In this document: one piece after another, positions 33,667-44,488 of the stretch
Layout of the letters: the number at the start of each line of letters is the position of its first letter
Position numbering within the stretch: position 1 is the first letter of the stretch
From: Garcia nutans
Taxonomy: Eukaryota; Streptophyta; Magnoliopsida; Malpighiales; Euphorbiaceae
Assembly: GCA_947685225.1 (NCBI GenBank)
Contig: CANTUV010000037.1
Location: 29,283,001 to 29,347,000 of the forward strand
Reading direction: 5' to 3'
Length of the DNA: 64,000 nucleotides
Position numbers and translations under genes: made by a program
Notes under the pieces: generated by a model
What the model was told of the DNA's origin: nothing
Databases searched by the model: none
The model's input: the letters and a program-made list of their open reading frames with translations, nothing else

Positions 33667-35795
33667 TGTGAGCGGGGATTTTCGTCCCCACTCCCGGTGG
33701 AAAGGTTCTTGCAACTTCGGCACTGTTTAGGCTTGGGGCCTTAGAGAACATGGACCTATGTCCAGAGAAAATGGAGTCGCCACCCGGATGGGCCGGGAAA
33801 AATAAAGGGGTGGATGACTCGATTCCTAAGGAATCCTCAACCCCCTAATGGGTTCAGAATGTTGGGTACGTGTGGGAAGGTGAGAAATGGCCCAGCACCC
33901 CCACAATGCCCGGTTCATTAGAACCAGCCTCCTTTACAGGTCTTAATATTATAAAATTCTTAAATATAATAATATTATCCATATTACACACAATAATTAA
34001 AATAAAGCACCGATATATTAAAAATCAAAACAATGTCCAAGAAAAGCAAATAAATGGACACCCATCCGAGGATGGAAACATGCCCTTACATCACCCATGT
34101 CTAAACTAATAGGACACCCACCAAAAGGTAGAAACATGTCCTTTACATTGGTTTAAAATATAAAAGATTATTTAAATTACATGATATTTAACTAATGAGG
34201 TACCCACAAAGTGGAAACATACCTCTTACAACATTTGGAAATCAAAATAAATCGAAAAAGTAAATAATCATTCATCATAAATAAATCATTCATCAAAGAT
34301 ATTAATCAAAATATAAAATAAACATCCATCCATGATAAATTAAATAAATCAATCATTGAACTTAAATAAATCAAAGCATATAATAAACTATATAATCAAA
34401 TAAGGTAAGTAAAGATACAAATTGAAGTTTACTATTTCTCATTTAAAGTTCTTTAATTAATATTTAGAATTTTGGGATTTTAGTATATTAAGGTTTATAA
34501 TTCTTAGCTACTGTAAAGGTTTAAGAAAATTAAAATGGATTAAGGTTTCATGAATCAAACTAGGGTTTATGAGTAACATTATGAAATTAGGGTTTTAGAA
34601 TATTAAAACATTAGGTTTATGATTATTAGCAACTGGATTGTTGTTTTTATGCTTACTATATTGAATTTTAATATTTAGGTTTATAAGGTTTTAAGATATT
34701 AAGGATTTGGGTCTAGGAAAATTAGGGTTTACGGTTTTGGTTTTGAGAGATTTAGGGTTTTTAGTGTTTTGAAAAACATGTTTTGGTTTTAGGATTTGAG
34801 AAAGTAGTTTGTAGTTTTTAAAACCTTTTGGAAATAAATAAAAGGATTAAAGGTTTATAGAAATAGAAAATATATTTTTTAGGGTTTTTGGAGATAAAAG
34901 GATTCAATTTAGGGTTTTAAGGTTTTGGAAAATCGGAAAGCAGATTAGGGTTTTGGCAAATTGATAAAACGATTTAAAGTTTTGAAAAGTTGGAAAGTAG
35001 ATTAGGGTTTTAAGAGTTTAAAGAAATAGATTAGGGTTCTTGGGTTTTAGAAGGAACAGAAAAGTAATTTTAGGGTTTTTGAAAATAGAGAAAGGAATTA
35101 AGGTTTTGAAAATCAAAAGAAACAATTTAATGATTGAAGCTACTGTAAGGAGAAAAGATTAGATATTCAAACCTTCATTTGTTGGTTCCACCAAAAATTG
35201 CTTCTTGGATGAGCAAGGACAAAGGCAAGATGGCTGCCTTTGATGGATTTGATTGCTTCCTCTTTTAAAAGTTTGATCGATTTGTAAAGTTCCAATTCAA
35301 AATTCCAATCTAAAGTCTGATTCCTCTCTCATTGACCTCACCTAAAAGTCTCCCTTTTTATGTGATTTTTTGGTCTTATTTATAGGAAATTTATGTGATT
35401 AATTCAAATTGCTTACGGAAACTATCATTAATTAGGAAAAGAAAACCGAAACAAAATAGAATTTGGTTTCGAAAAAAATTGCATCGGAAAAATTTTGCTG
35501 GAGAAAACTGCGTCGGGCTGCGAGAGCTATGAGGCGAGCGTCAGGCGTGCCAGCAAAATTGGCTGCGGGCCATTTCGTCCAACACTTTTGGCGATGAATT
35601 TTTTTTTCGTCGTCGATTTTTTCATCGCTGAATTTTATTTTTATTTTTATTTATTTTTTTATTTTTTTATTTTTTTTATTTTTATTTTTATTCGCTTCAC
35701 CATTTTTAACTAAAATAAATATTAAAATACCACAAAAATTATTTTGGACTATAAAAAATAACGGACCGGACTGGGTCAAAAATTAAGGGTCTACA
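33667..35795 (-). repeat. E4 3' LTR
   Basis: 2129 bp; element sense starts TGTAGACCCTTAATTTTTGA at 35795 and ends CGCTCACA at 33667. The region 34560-35100 holds many TTAGGGTTT motifs (telo-box AAACCCTAA in element sense). A T/A homopolymer-rich patch lies at 35600-35700. It contains an internal copy of the primer-site sequence TGGAGTCGCCA at 33772-33782. No gene. Confidence 0.88.
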
Positions 35796-35808
35796 GTTTG
35801 CCCCCGGC
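35796..35808 (-). promoter_or_regulatory. E4 polypurine tract
   Basis: Element sense GCCGGGGGCAAAC directly before the 3' LTR, which fixes the orientation of E4 as minus. Confidence 0.75.
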
Positions 35809-35889
35809 TTTAATGATCCGAGACTTTAGTAAAAGAGAGTGAAAAGCAATAAGACTTAATTTTTGAGATGGTTGAGGTTTTTGGTTCTA

Positions 35890-37568
35890 GTCCCGATTCG
35901 AGTTCTAGAGTCAAGGATAATTTTAGGTTCTGGACGTAAGGGTAATTTGGGTTTTGGGCCCGAGCTAAGTTCTGGACTTAAAAGATATTCTAGGTTCTGG
36001 ACCTAAGGATAATTTGGCTTCTGAACCCGAGCCAAGTTCTGGACTGAGAAGAGATTCTAGGTTCTGGACCTAAGGATAATTTGGGTTCTGGACCCGAGCT
36101 AAGTTTTGGACTCAGAAGAGATTCTAGGTTATGGACCAAAGAATAATTAGGGTTCTGGACCCGAGCTAAGTTCTGGACGGAGAAGAGATTCTAGGTTCTG
36201 GACCTAAGGATAATTTGGGTTCTGGACCCGAGCTAAGTTCTGGACATAGAAGAGATTCTAGGTTCTGGACTTAAGGATAATTTTGGTTCTGGACCCAAGC
36301 TAAGTTCTGGACTTAGAAGAGATTCTAGGTTCTGGACCTAAGGATAATTTGGGTTCTGGACCCGAGCTAAGTTCTAGACTTAGAAGAGATTATAGTTTCT
36401 GGACCTAAGGATAATTTGGGTTCTAGACCCGAGCTAAGTTCTGGACTTAGAAGAGATTCTAGGTTCTGGATTTAAGGATAATTTGGGTTCTGGACCAGAG
36501 CTAAGTTCTGAACATAAAAGAGATTTTAGGTTCTGGACCTAAGGATAATTTGGGTTCTGAACCCGAGCTAAGTTCTGGACTTAGAAGAGATTCTAGGTTT
36601 TGCACCTAAGGATAATTTGGGTTCTGGACCCGAGCTAAGTTATGGACTTAGAAGAGATTCTAGGTTTTGGACCTAAGGATAATTTGGGTTCTGGACCCGA
36701 GCTAAGTTCTAGACTTAGAAGAGATTCTAGTTTCTGGACCTAAGGATAATTTAGGTTCTGGACTCGAGCTAAGTTCTGGACTTAGAAGAGATTCTAGGTT
36801 CTGGACCTGAGGATAATTTGGGTTCTGGACCCGATCTAAGTTCTGGATTAGAAGAGATTCTAGGTTCTGAACCTAAGGATAATTTGGGCTATGGACCCAA
36901 GCTAAATTCTGAACTTAGAAGAGATTTTAGGTTCTCGACCTAAGGATAATTTGGGTTCTGGACTCGAGCTAAGTTTTGCACTTAGAAGAGATTCTAGGTT
37001 CTGGACCTAAGGATAATTTGGGTTCTGGACCCGAAATAAGTTTTGGACTTAGAAGAGATTCTAGATTCTGGACCTAAGGATAATTTGGATTCTGGACCTG
37101 AGCTAAGTTCTGGGCTTAGAAGAGATTCTAGGTTCTGGACCTAAGGATAATTTGGGTTCTAGACCCAAGCTAAGTTCTGGACTTAGAGAGATTCTAGGAT
37201 CTGGACCTAACGATAATTTTGGTTCTGGACCTGAGCTAAGTTCTGGACTTAGAAGAGATTCTAGGTTCTGGACATAAGGATAATTTAGGTTCTGGACCCG
37301 AGCTAAGTTCTGGACTTAGAAGAGATTTTAGGTTCTGGACCTAAGGAAAATTTGGGTTTTGGACCCGAGCTAAGTTTTGGACTTAGAAGAGATTCTAGGT
37401 TCTGGACCTAAGGAAAATTTGGGTTCTGGACTCGAGCTAAGTTCTGGACTTAGAAGAGATTCTAGGTTCTGAACCTAAGGATAATTTGGGTTATGGACCC
37501 GAGCTAAGTTCTGGACTTAGAAGAGATTCTAGGATCTGGACCTAAGGATAATTTGGGTTCTGGACCCA
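35890..37568. repeat. 67-bp tandem array (about 25 units) in E4
   Basis: Unit of 67 bp (for example the GATTCTAG starts at 36053 and 36120) repeated about 25 times with scattered substitutions; the first units near 35890-35990 are irregular. Each unit contains the motif GTTCTGGAC three times, followed by CTAAGGATAATTTGG, CCGAGCTAA or TTAGAAGAGATTCTAG, so it appears to have grown from a shorter ancestral repeat. It lies in the 3' untranslated part of E4, next to the polypurine tract. No coding potential. Confidence 0.95.
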
Positions 37569-38512
37569 AGCTAGATTTGGATACTCGATCCTAAACTAGA
37601 CTTGGATACTCGATGTTAACTGGATTCAGATACTCGATCCTAACTTGATTTGGATACTCGATCCTAAATTGGATTGGGATACTCGATCCTAACTAGATTT
37701 GGATACTCGATCCTAAATTGGATTGGGATACTCGATTCTAACCGAATTTGGATACTCGATCCTACATTGAATTGGGATACTCGATCCTAACTGGATTTGG
37801 ATACTCTATCCTAAACTGGATTGGGATATTCTATCCTAAACTTGATTAGGATACTCAATCCTAAACTAGATTGGGATACTCGATCCTAAACTGGATTTGG
37901 ATACTCAATCTTAACTGAATTTGGATACTCGATCCTAAATTGGATTTGGATACTCGATCATAACTGGATTTGGATTCTCGATCCTAAATTGGATTGGGAT
38001 ACTCGATCCTAACTAGAATTGAATACTTAATCCTAAATTGGATTTGGATACTCGATCCTAACTAGATTTGGATACTCGATCCTAAACTAGATTTGGATAC
38101 TCAATCCTAGCTGGATTTGGATACTCGTTCCTAAATTGGATTGGAATACTCGATCCTAACTGGATTTGGATACTTGATCCTAAATTAGACTTGGATACTT
38201 GATCTTAACTGGATCCAGATACTCGATCCTAAATTGGATTTGGATACTCGATCCTAACTAGATTTGGATACTCGATCCTAAACTGGATTTGGATACTCGA
38301 TCCTAAATGGATTTGGATACTCGATCCGAAATTGGGTTTGGATACTCGATCCTAGCTGGATTTGGATACTCGATCCTAACTGGATTGGGATACTCGATCC
38401 TAACTGGATTGGGGTACTCGATCCTAAACTGGATTTGGATACTCGATCCTAAATTTGATTGGGATACTCAATCCTAACTGGATTGGGATACTCGATCCTA
38501 AACTGGATTTGG
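37569..38512. repeat. 24/25-bp tandem array (about 38 units) in E4
   Basis: Unit close to GGATACTCGATCCTAACTGG plus ATTT, alternating with a 25-bp AAATTGG form, repeated about 38 times with frequent single-base changes. It directly follows the 67-bp array without a spacer. Non-coding. Confidence 0.95.
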
Positions 38513-39064
38513 AAGTGAGTTTGAAAATATTTCGTATACGCATAAACTCAAAAATTAAAATTGAGAAACTTTGCCCCCTGTGTAGGCTCAAACCAAAGAT
38601 TTTTTCCATGCAAGCTTTGATTGATGTTTTTTTTGTCTAGTTCTTCGCACAAGCATGTATTTCTTCTCTTTGCAAGATTACTGGAACTTTCTCAAGCAAT
38701 GGGCTTTCCATGCCCCCCCTGATTTGATATCTTCTTTTGATTGTTTACTTCACATGGTGTTCACTGTTTACTTTGATAAAGAATAGACAATACAAGACAA
38801 GAAAGTGCAATGTGATATGCTCATGTATGCATGATATGCATGAATAATACTTACAGTGATTCCATCGACTCACAGACCAAGGTGATCAGCATAAATATTC
38901 TCCTTGACGCCTTCCAAATGCTTGTTAAGTTCTTGCATTGGAATGACACAATGATCCACATTTATAGCTTTTTTCTTAAAGATGTTGAAAATATGAATAA
39001 TGGAGACCCCAAACAGCAGAGATACATCCATTTCAAACTATGTTTCAATTAGTAGCTTCTTCAT
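38513..39064. other. E4 interior, no gene seen
   Basis: Non-repetitive sequence between the 24-bp array and copia-2. Short ORFs only, with no recognisable motif. It continues at 47258 after copia-2 is removed. Confidence 0.7.
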
Positions 39065-39069
39065 GACCT

Positions 39070-40499
39070 TGTTAGGAAATTAAGGAGATCACTGCAAACA
39101 AAAACACGCAGCGGAAAAATATTTGATCTCTGATTTCCCACCAGGATCCATGCTGTTCGTTTAATTCGACAAAAGTGTTCAAAGAACTAACCTGTTGATG
39201 ATTCGAAATCACAGTTTTGAAGAGATGCCTCGATCGCGAAACACCCTCTATCGCGTATCCACACGAATGCTACCGTTTGGAGTGCTAGCTCTCTGCAACA
39301 GCGAAGGCTGGAAAAACGTTTTCTCTAAAAACGTATTAGGGTTACCTTTTTCGTTCCTCTTTGTTTTTATTGTTACCTCTGAGAAGACTTAACGTCTGGA
39401 GTGAATATAATCACTCCAGAATCCAATTCAAAATTGGATACGGAAAGTCAAATTCAGAATCCAAGTCTAATTAGGATTCTGAATACATTATCTAATAATA
39501 AATATAATTGGATAAGGTAAGTCAAATTCAGAATCCAAATCTAATTAGGATTCTGAATATATTATCTAATAATATATATATATAAAAACGAAAATAATAA
39601 TAATAATAAATATTAATATCTAATATTAATATTATTAATATTATATCCAGCCCAAAACGCATTCTTGTGTGTGACCCGATAGGCCCATATTAATTGGCAG
39701 TCAATTTAATCTCTATTAAATCAACAAGTCATAATTGGCCTCTAGCAAGGCGTTACAACTACCCAATTAATATAAGGAATGTCCAATTTGCCTAATAATA
39801 GTATATGCATTAATCCCTTTGTCACACGATATCTAGCTTGAACATAAGTCATGGTCAACGTCATACTTATATTGTCCAAACTTATGATTACTCGATCTCC
39901 AAGTAGACTGATAAAAACAAATGAAATTGATCACATTATCAATTCATTTGAGCACGGCCATGCATTTCACAGTCTCACTTATCGAGGGGCCCAAAAGATA
40001 TCTCTCTCAAAGAGAGGGACAAATTCTATCTTGATTGTTCATTATCCTCTACATAATTTCTATCATATATGAACATAACCTTTATTACTATCCAGTTACG
40101 GATAATGTTTGATCATGTCAAAATATAATAGTCCTTATATTGGAAACTATGACAATCTCAAGTCAAAGAATTATTACATAACTATCATGAGATTTACTTA
40201 TGACACTAACCCATGTAGTAATCTCATGATGGGTCTATCCAATACATTGTTCTCTAACAAGTATTTATGAAATTGATTTGTATCACTATACACATAACCA
40301 TCTGATGATCATCAAATCAATGTTCATACTGGTTAAGAATTATTTATTTTTTTTTATCTCTATAACAATAATAAACCAGGGACAAATATCAAAATTGTGT
40401 AACATGCAAACAACAATAATGATAATAAAACCTCATTTATTAATAATGAATGTATAACATAAAGATCCAAACAAATGGCCTAGGGCACATACACTAACA
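39070..40499 (-). repeat. Copia-2 3' LTR
   Basis: 1430 bp; element sense starts TGTTAGTGTATGTGCCC at 40499 and ends TTTCCTAACA at 39070. It contains AT-rich ATA/AAT repeats near 39575-39650. Differences from the 5' LTR noticed: G/A in CGTTTGGAG, G/A in TTATTGTTACC, T/A in ATAATTTCTATC. Confidence 0.96.
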
Positions 40500-40511
40500 A
40501 TCTCCCACTTG
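40500..40511 (-). promoter_or_regulatory. Copia-2 polypurine tract
   Basis: Element sense CAAGTGGGAGAT directly before the 3' LTR start. Confidence 0.8.
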
Positions 40512-40519
40512 CACTAGGC

Positions 40520-43500
40520 CTACAAATTTCTAAGACCCATAGATCTAGTGTGCTGATCATGCTTGACCCGTGAGAGAGGCTTTGTTAATGGATCTGCTAT
40601 GTTATCATTTGTGTCAACTTTGCATATCTTGATATCTCCTCTATCGATAATGTCTCGAATGAGGTGAAAACGCCTGAGTATATGCTTAGATCTTTGATGA
40701 GATCTAGGCTCTTTTGCCTGTGCTATGGCACCATTGTTGTCACAATAAATGTCCACAGGATTTGCAATGCTAGGCACCACTCCTAGCTCAGTGATGAATT
40801 TCTTCAACCAGACTGCTTCCTTAGCTGCATCTGATGCTGCTATATACTCAGCCTCTGTTGTAGAATCAGCCACAGTGCTTTGTTTTGAACTCTTCCAACT
40901 AACAGCTCCACCATTCAATGTGAATACAAAACCTGACTGCGATCTAAAATCATCTATGTCAGTTTGGAAACTAGCATCTGTGTAACCATTTACAACTAGC
41001 TCATCTTCCAAACCTCCATAAACCAAGAATACATCTTTAGTCCTTCGAAGGTACTTAAGAATATTCTTGACAGCTGTCCAGTGACCTTCACCAGGATCAG
41101 CTTGAAATCTACTAGTTGCGCTTAATGGATATGAGACATCTGGTCTAGTACATAACATGGCATACATAATAGATCCTATAGCAGAAGCATAAGGAATCTT
41201 ATTCATTCGATCTCGCTCATCAGATGTCATAGGACATTGACTCTTGCTGAGATGAATGCCATGAGACATAGGCAAGAATCCCTTTTTGGAATCTTGCATG
41301 TTGAACCTCTTCAACACTTTATCTATGTATGTACTTTGACTCAGGCCAATTATCCTTCTAGATCTATCTCTATAGATCTTTATACCAAGGATATAGGCAG
41401 CCTCACCTAAGTCTTTCATTGAGAAAGAATTCCCTAACCAAGTCTTAACATTTTGCAAGGTAGGGATATCATTCCCAATGAGTAATATGTCATCCACATA
41501 TAAGACTAAAAACACTACTGCACTCCCACTAACCATCTTGTAAACACAAGGTTCATCTTCATTCTTGATGAAACCAAAGTTCCTAACTGTTTCATCAAAA
41601 CGAAGATTCCAGCTTCGAGATGCTTGCTTCAATCCATAAATGGATCTTTGAAGCTTGCAAACCTTTGTAGAATTCTCAGGATTTACAGAACCCTCAGGTT
41701 GTGTCATATACACATCCTCAAGCAAGTTTCCATTAAGGAAAGCGGTTTTGACATCCATTTGCCATATCTCATAATCATAGTATGCTGCAATGGCAATGAG
41801 AATTCTAACAGACTTAAGCATAGCAACTGGTGAAAAGGTTTCATCATAGTCTATACCATGAGTTTGCTTGAAACCTTTTGCAACAAGCCTTGCTTTATAG
41901 GTCTGCACATTCCCATCCATGTCAGTTTTCTTCTTGAAAACCCATTTGCAACCAATAGTCTTAATACCCTCTGGAGGATCAATTAAAGACCAAACCTGGT
42001 TGTCAAACATAGATTGCATCTCAGATTTCATGGCTCCAAGCCATTTGTCTGAATCTGGACCTGACACAGCTTCTTGATAGGTAGTAGGCTCATCTTGATC
42101 TATGAGCATTACTTCACTATCATCAGTCACAAGAAATCCATATCTCTCTGGATGACGACGTGTCCTATCAGACCTGCGAGGGATTTGTGTTACATCTTCA
42201 GACTCCACAACTATTTGTGGTTCTGAAATAGGCTCTATAGACGGCTCAATGATTTCTTGTGGTACTTGAGTTTCCTCAAGTTCTACTATACTCCCACTAG
42301 TTCTCTTAGAAAGAAATTCCTTTTCCAAAAAGATCCCATTTCGAGCAACAAACACTTTATTCTCTGAAGGAGTATAGAAATAGTATCCTTTAGTTTCCTT
42401 AGGATACCCCACAAAATTACATTTGATAGACTTTGGAGCTAACTTATCTGAAACTGGTCTTTTCACATAAGCTTCACAACCCCAAATCTTAAGAAAAGAC
42501 AAACTAGGTGTCTTACCTGTCCATATCTCATATGGTGTCTTTTCAACCGCCTTAGATGGTACACGGTTCAGAATGAATGCAGCTGTCTCCAAGGCATAAC
42601 CCCAAAAAGATAAAGGAAGATCCGCTTGACTCATCATTGATCGAACCATATCTAATAGAGTTCGATTTCTCCTTTCAGAAACTCCATTCCACTGTGGAGT
42701 TCCTGGAGGAGTCAGTTGTGAAACAATTCCACAATCCCTTAGATGATCATCAAACTCTTGGCTCAAATATTCACCACCTCGATCTGATCGAAGTAGTTTA
42801 ATTGTTTTACCAAGTTGATTTTGTACTTCATTTTGAAAAGTTCTAAACATTTCAAAAGACTCATGCTTATGTTTCATTAGGTAGACATAGCCATACCTAC
42901 TGAAATCATCAGTAAAAGTAATGAAGTATCGAAATCCTCCTCTGGCACTAATGCTAAAAGGACCACATACATCTGTATGTATCAAGCCCAATAAATCATT
43001 ATTCCTTTCACTATGACCAGTAAAAGGATCCTTTGTCATCTTACCAAGCAAACAAGACTCACATGTTTCAAATGATTCAAAATCAAATGAATCTAATAAT
43101 CCATCTTGATGGAGCTTAGAAATGCGTTTCTCGTTTATATGGCTAAGGCGACAATGCCATAAATAAGTAGGGTTTAACTCATTTGGCTTAGTTCTCTTAG
43201 AAGTTATGTTATAGATATAATTACCATTAGAATCATCAAGATTAAGGATATAAAGGCCATTATAAGAATTTGCAATACCATAAAGCAGATCATTTTTATC
43301 AAAAATAGAACATTTCTTATTCTTAATCAAAAATGAATAACCTTCATCATCCAAAACAGATACTGAAATAAGATTCCTACTCATAGTAGGAACATAAAAG
43401 CAATTGTTCAAAATTAACAAAAACCCATTGGGCATAACAAGCTCATAAGTTCCTACAGCTATAGCAGCAACTCTTGCTCTATTGCCAACACGTAGGTCCA

Positions 43501-44488
43501 CTTCGCCCTTCTTCAGCATCCTACTCCTTTTGAGTCCCTGCATATTTGTACAAATATGAGATCCACATCCGGTATCTAATACCCAGGAAGAAGGAATAGA
43601 TAAATTAATTTCTATAACATAAATACCTGAAGATGTAGTCGCACTACCCTTCAACTTCTTTAACTCATCCAAATAGAGTTGACAATTTCTCTTCCAATGC
43701 CCAGGCTTGTTGCAATGGAAACAAGTCCCTTCCTTAGGAACTTTAGCCTTAGGTACAGGTTTTGGTTTAGCTTGTCCCTTGGACCCTTTAGCACCTTTTG
43801 CCTTACCCTTGCCTTTAGTATCTTTGGCTTTCTTTTTCATTTGTTTAATATTGACATTCAATATTTGGGTAGGCTTTTTGATATTCCCCTCAGCAGTTTT
43901 GAGCATACCATGTAGCTCAGGAATGGATTTCTCCATGTCATTCATGTTATAGTTCATGACAAACTGTGAGAAACTACTAGGCAATGAATGTAGGATCAAA
44001 TCCGTGGAGAGTTCTAAACTCAGGGGATATCCAAGTCTAGCAAGGTGATCTAGATAGCCTTTCATCTTCAAAACATGAGCACTAACAGATTCACCTTCAG
44101 ACATTTTGCAGTCAAATAATGCAACAGCGGTGTTAAACCTATCTTGCCTAGCCTGTTGTTGGAAAGCTTGTTTGAGATGCACACTCATCTCATAAGCCTC
44201 TAAGTGTTCCAGATCCTTCTGAAGTCCTGGACACATAGTAGCCAACATAAGACATCCTATGTCATTGGAATCATCTACATGCTTCTTATGCTTACTCTTA
44301 GCAGCATTAGAAGCATCGGCAGGAGGTGGGTCAGGGATAGCTTCATCAAGCACGTAGGACTTTTTCTCTTGTTTGAGAACAATTCTCAGGTTCCTAAACC
44401 AGTCAACAAAATTAGTCCCACATTCTTTCAGTTTTTCCTTCTCAAGGATAGATCGCAGTGATAAGGTGGAATTGTTATTAGCAGCCAT
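40520..44488 (-). CDS. Copia-2 gag-pol polyprotein, intact
   Basis: A single frame of 1322 codons. I chose the ATG at 44486-44488 (MAANNNSTLS) because copia-1 starts at the same place; an upstream in-frame ATG adds 8 residues. Domains by approximate residue: UBN2-type gag 50-200; CCHC knuckle CFHCNKPGHWKRNC 253; aspartic protease DTGCGSH 303; GAG-pre-integrase HCRLSH 446; integrase core Asp in HTDVCGP 504, Asp in RSDRGGE 569, Glu in NGVSERRN 602; RT with YVDDILLIGND 996; RNase H with GYTDASF 1172, STTEAEYIA 1211 and DNNGAIA 1251. All catalytic motifs are present. Copia polyproteins are normally cut by their own protease in virus-like particles. With young LTRs this is the only retroelement here that looks able to move by itself. 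Confidence 0.97.
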   Translation of the reverse strand: MAANNNSTLSLRSILEKEKLKECGTNFVDWFRNLRIVLKQEKKSYVLDEAIPDPPPADASNAAKSKHKKHVDDSNDIGCLMLATMCPGLQKDLEHLEAYEMSVHLKQAFQQQARQDRFNTAVALFDCKMSEGESVSAHVLKMKGYLDHLARLGYPLSLELSTDLILHSLPSSFSQFVMNYNMNDMEKSIPELHGMLKTAEGNIKKPTQILNVNIKQMKKKAKDTKGKGKAKGAKGSKGQAKPKPVPKAKVPKEGTCFHCNKPGHWKRNCQLYLDELKKLKGSATTSSGIYVIEINLSIPSSWVLDTGCGSHICTNMQGLKRSRMLKKGEVDLRVGNRARVAAIAVGTYELVMPNGFLLILNNCFYVPTMSRNLISVSVLDDEGYSFLIKNKKCSIFDKNDLLYGIANSYNGLYILNLDDSNGNYIYNITSKRTKPNELNPTYLWHCRLSHINEKRISKLHQDGLLDSFDFESFETCESCLLGKMTKDPFTGHSERNNDLLGLIHTDVCGPFSISARGGFRYFITFTDDFSRYGYVYLMKHKHESFEMFRTFQNEVQNQLGKTIKLLRSDRGGEYLSQEFDDHLRDCGIVSQLTPPGTPQWNGVSERRNRTLLDMVRSMMSQADLPLSFWGYALETAAFILNRVPSKAVEKTPYEIWTGKTPSLSFLKIWGCEAYVKRPVSDKLAPKSIKCNFVGYPKETKGYYFYTPSENKVFVARNGIFLEKEFLSKRTSGSIVELEETQVPQEIIEPSIEPISEPQIVVESEDVTQIPRRSDRTRRHPERYGFLVTDDSEVMLIDQDEPTTYQEAVSGPDSDKWLGAMKSEMQSMFDNQVWSLIDPPEGIKTIGCKWVFKKKTDMDGNVQTYKARLVAKGFKQTHGIDYDETFSPVAMLKSVRILIAIAAYYDYEIWQMDVKTAFLNGNLLEDVYMTQPEGSVNPENSTKVCKLQRSIYGLKQASRSWNLRFDETVRNFGFIKNEDEPCVYKMVSGSAVVFLVLYVDDILLIGNDIPTLQNVKTWLGNSFSMKDLGEAAYILGIKIYRDRSRRIIGLSQSTYIDKVLKRFNMQDSKKGFLPMSHGIHLSKSQCPMTSDERDRMNKIPYASAIGSIMYAMLCTRPDVSYPLSATSRFQADPGEGHWTAVKNILKYLRRTKDVFLVYGGLEDELVVNGYTDASFQTDIDDFRSQSGFVFTLNGGAVSWKSSKQSTVADSTTEAEYIAASDAAKEAVWLKKFITELGVVPSIANPVDIYCDNNGAIAQAKEPRSHQRSKHILRRFHLIRDIIDRGDIKICKVDTNDNIADPLTKPLSRVKHDQHTRSMGLRNL

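Noticed and set aside
34560..35100. Interstitial telomere tract
   Set aside because: TTTAGGG-like motifs are scattered and never in tandem; they are part of an LTR sequence shared by three copies.
35890..38512. CRISPR-like direct repeats
   Set aside because: Units are contiguous and diverge throughout, without unique spacers, and lie in a plant retrotransposon. They are ordinary tandem repeats.
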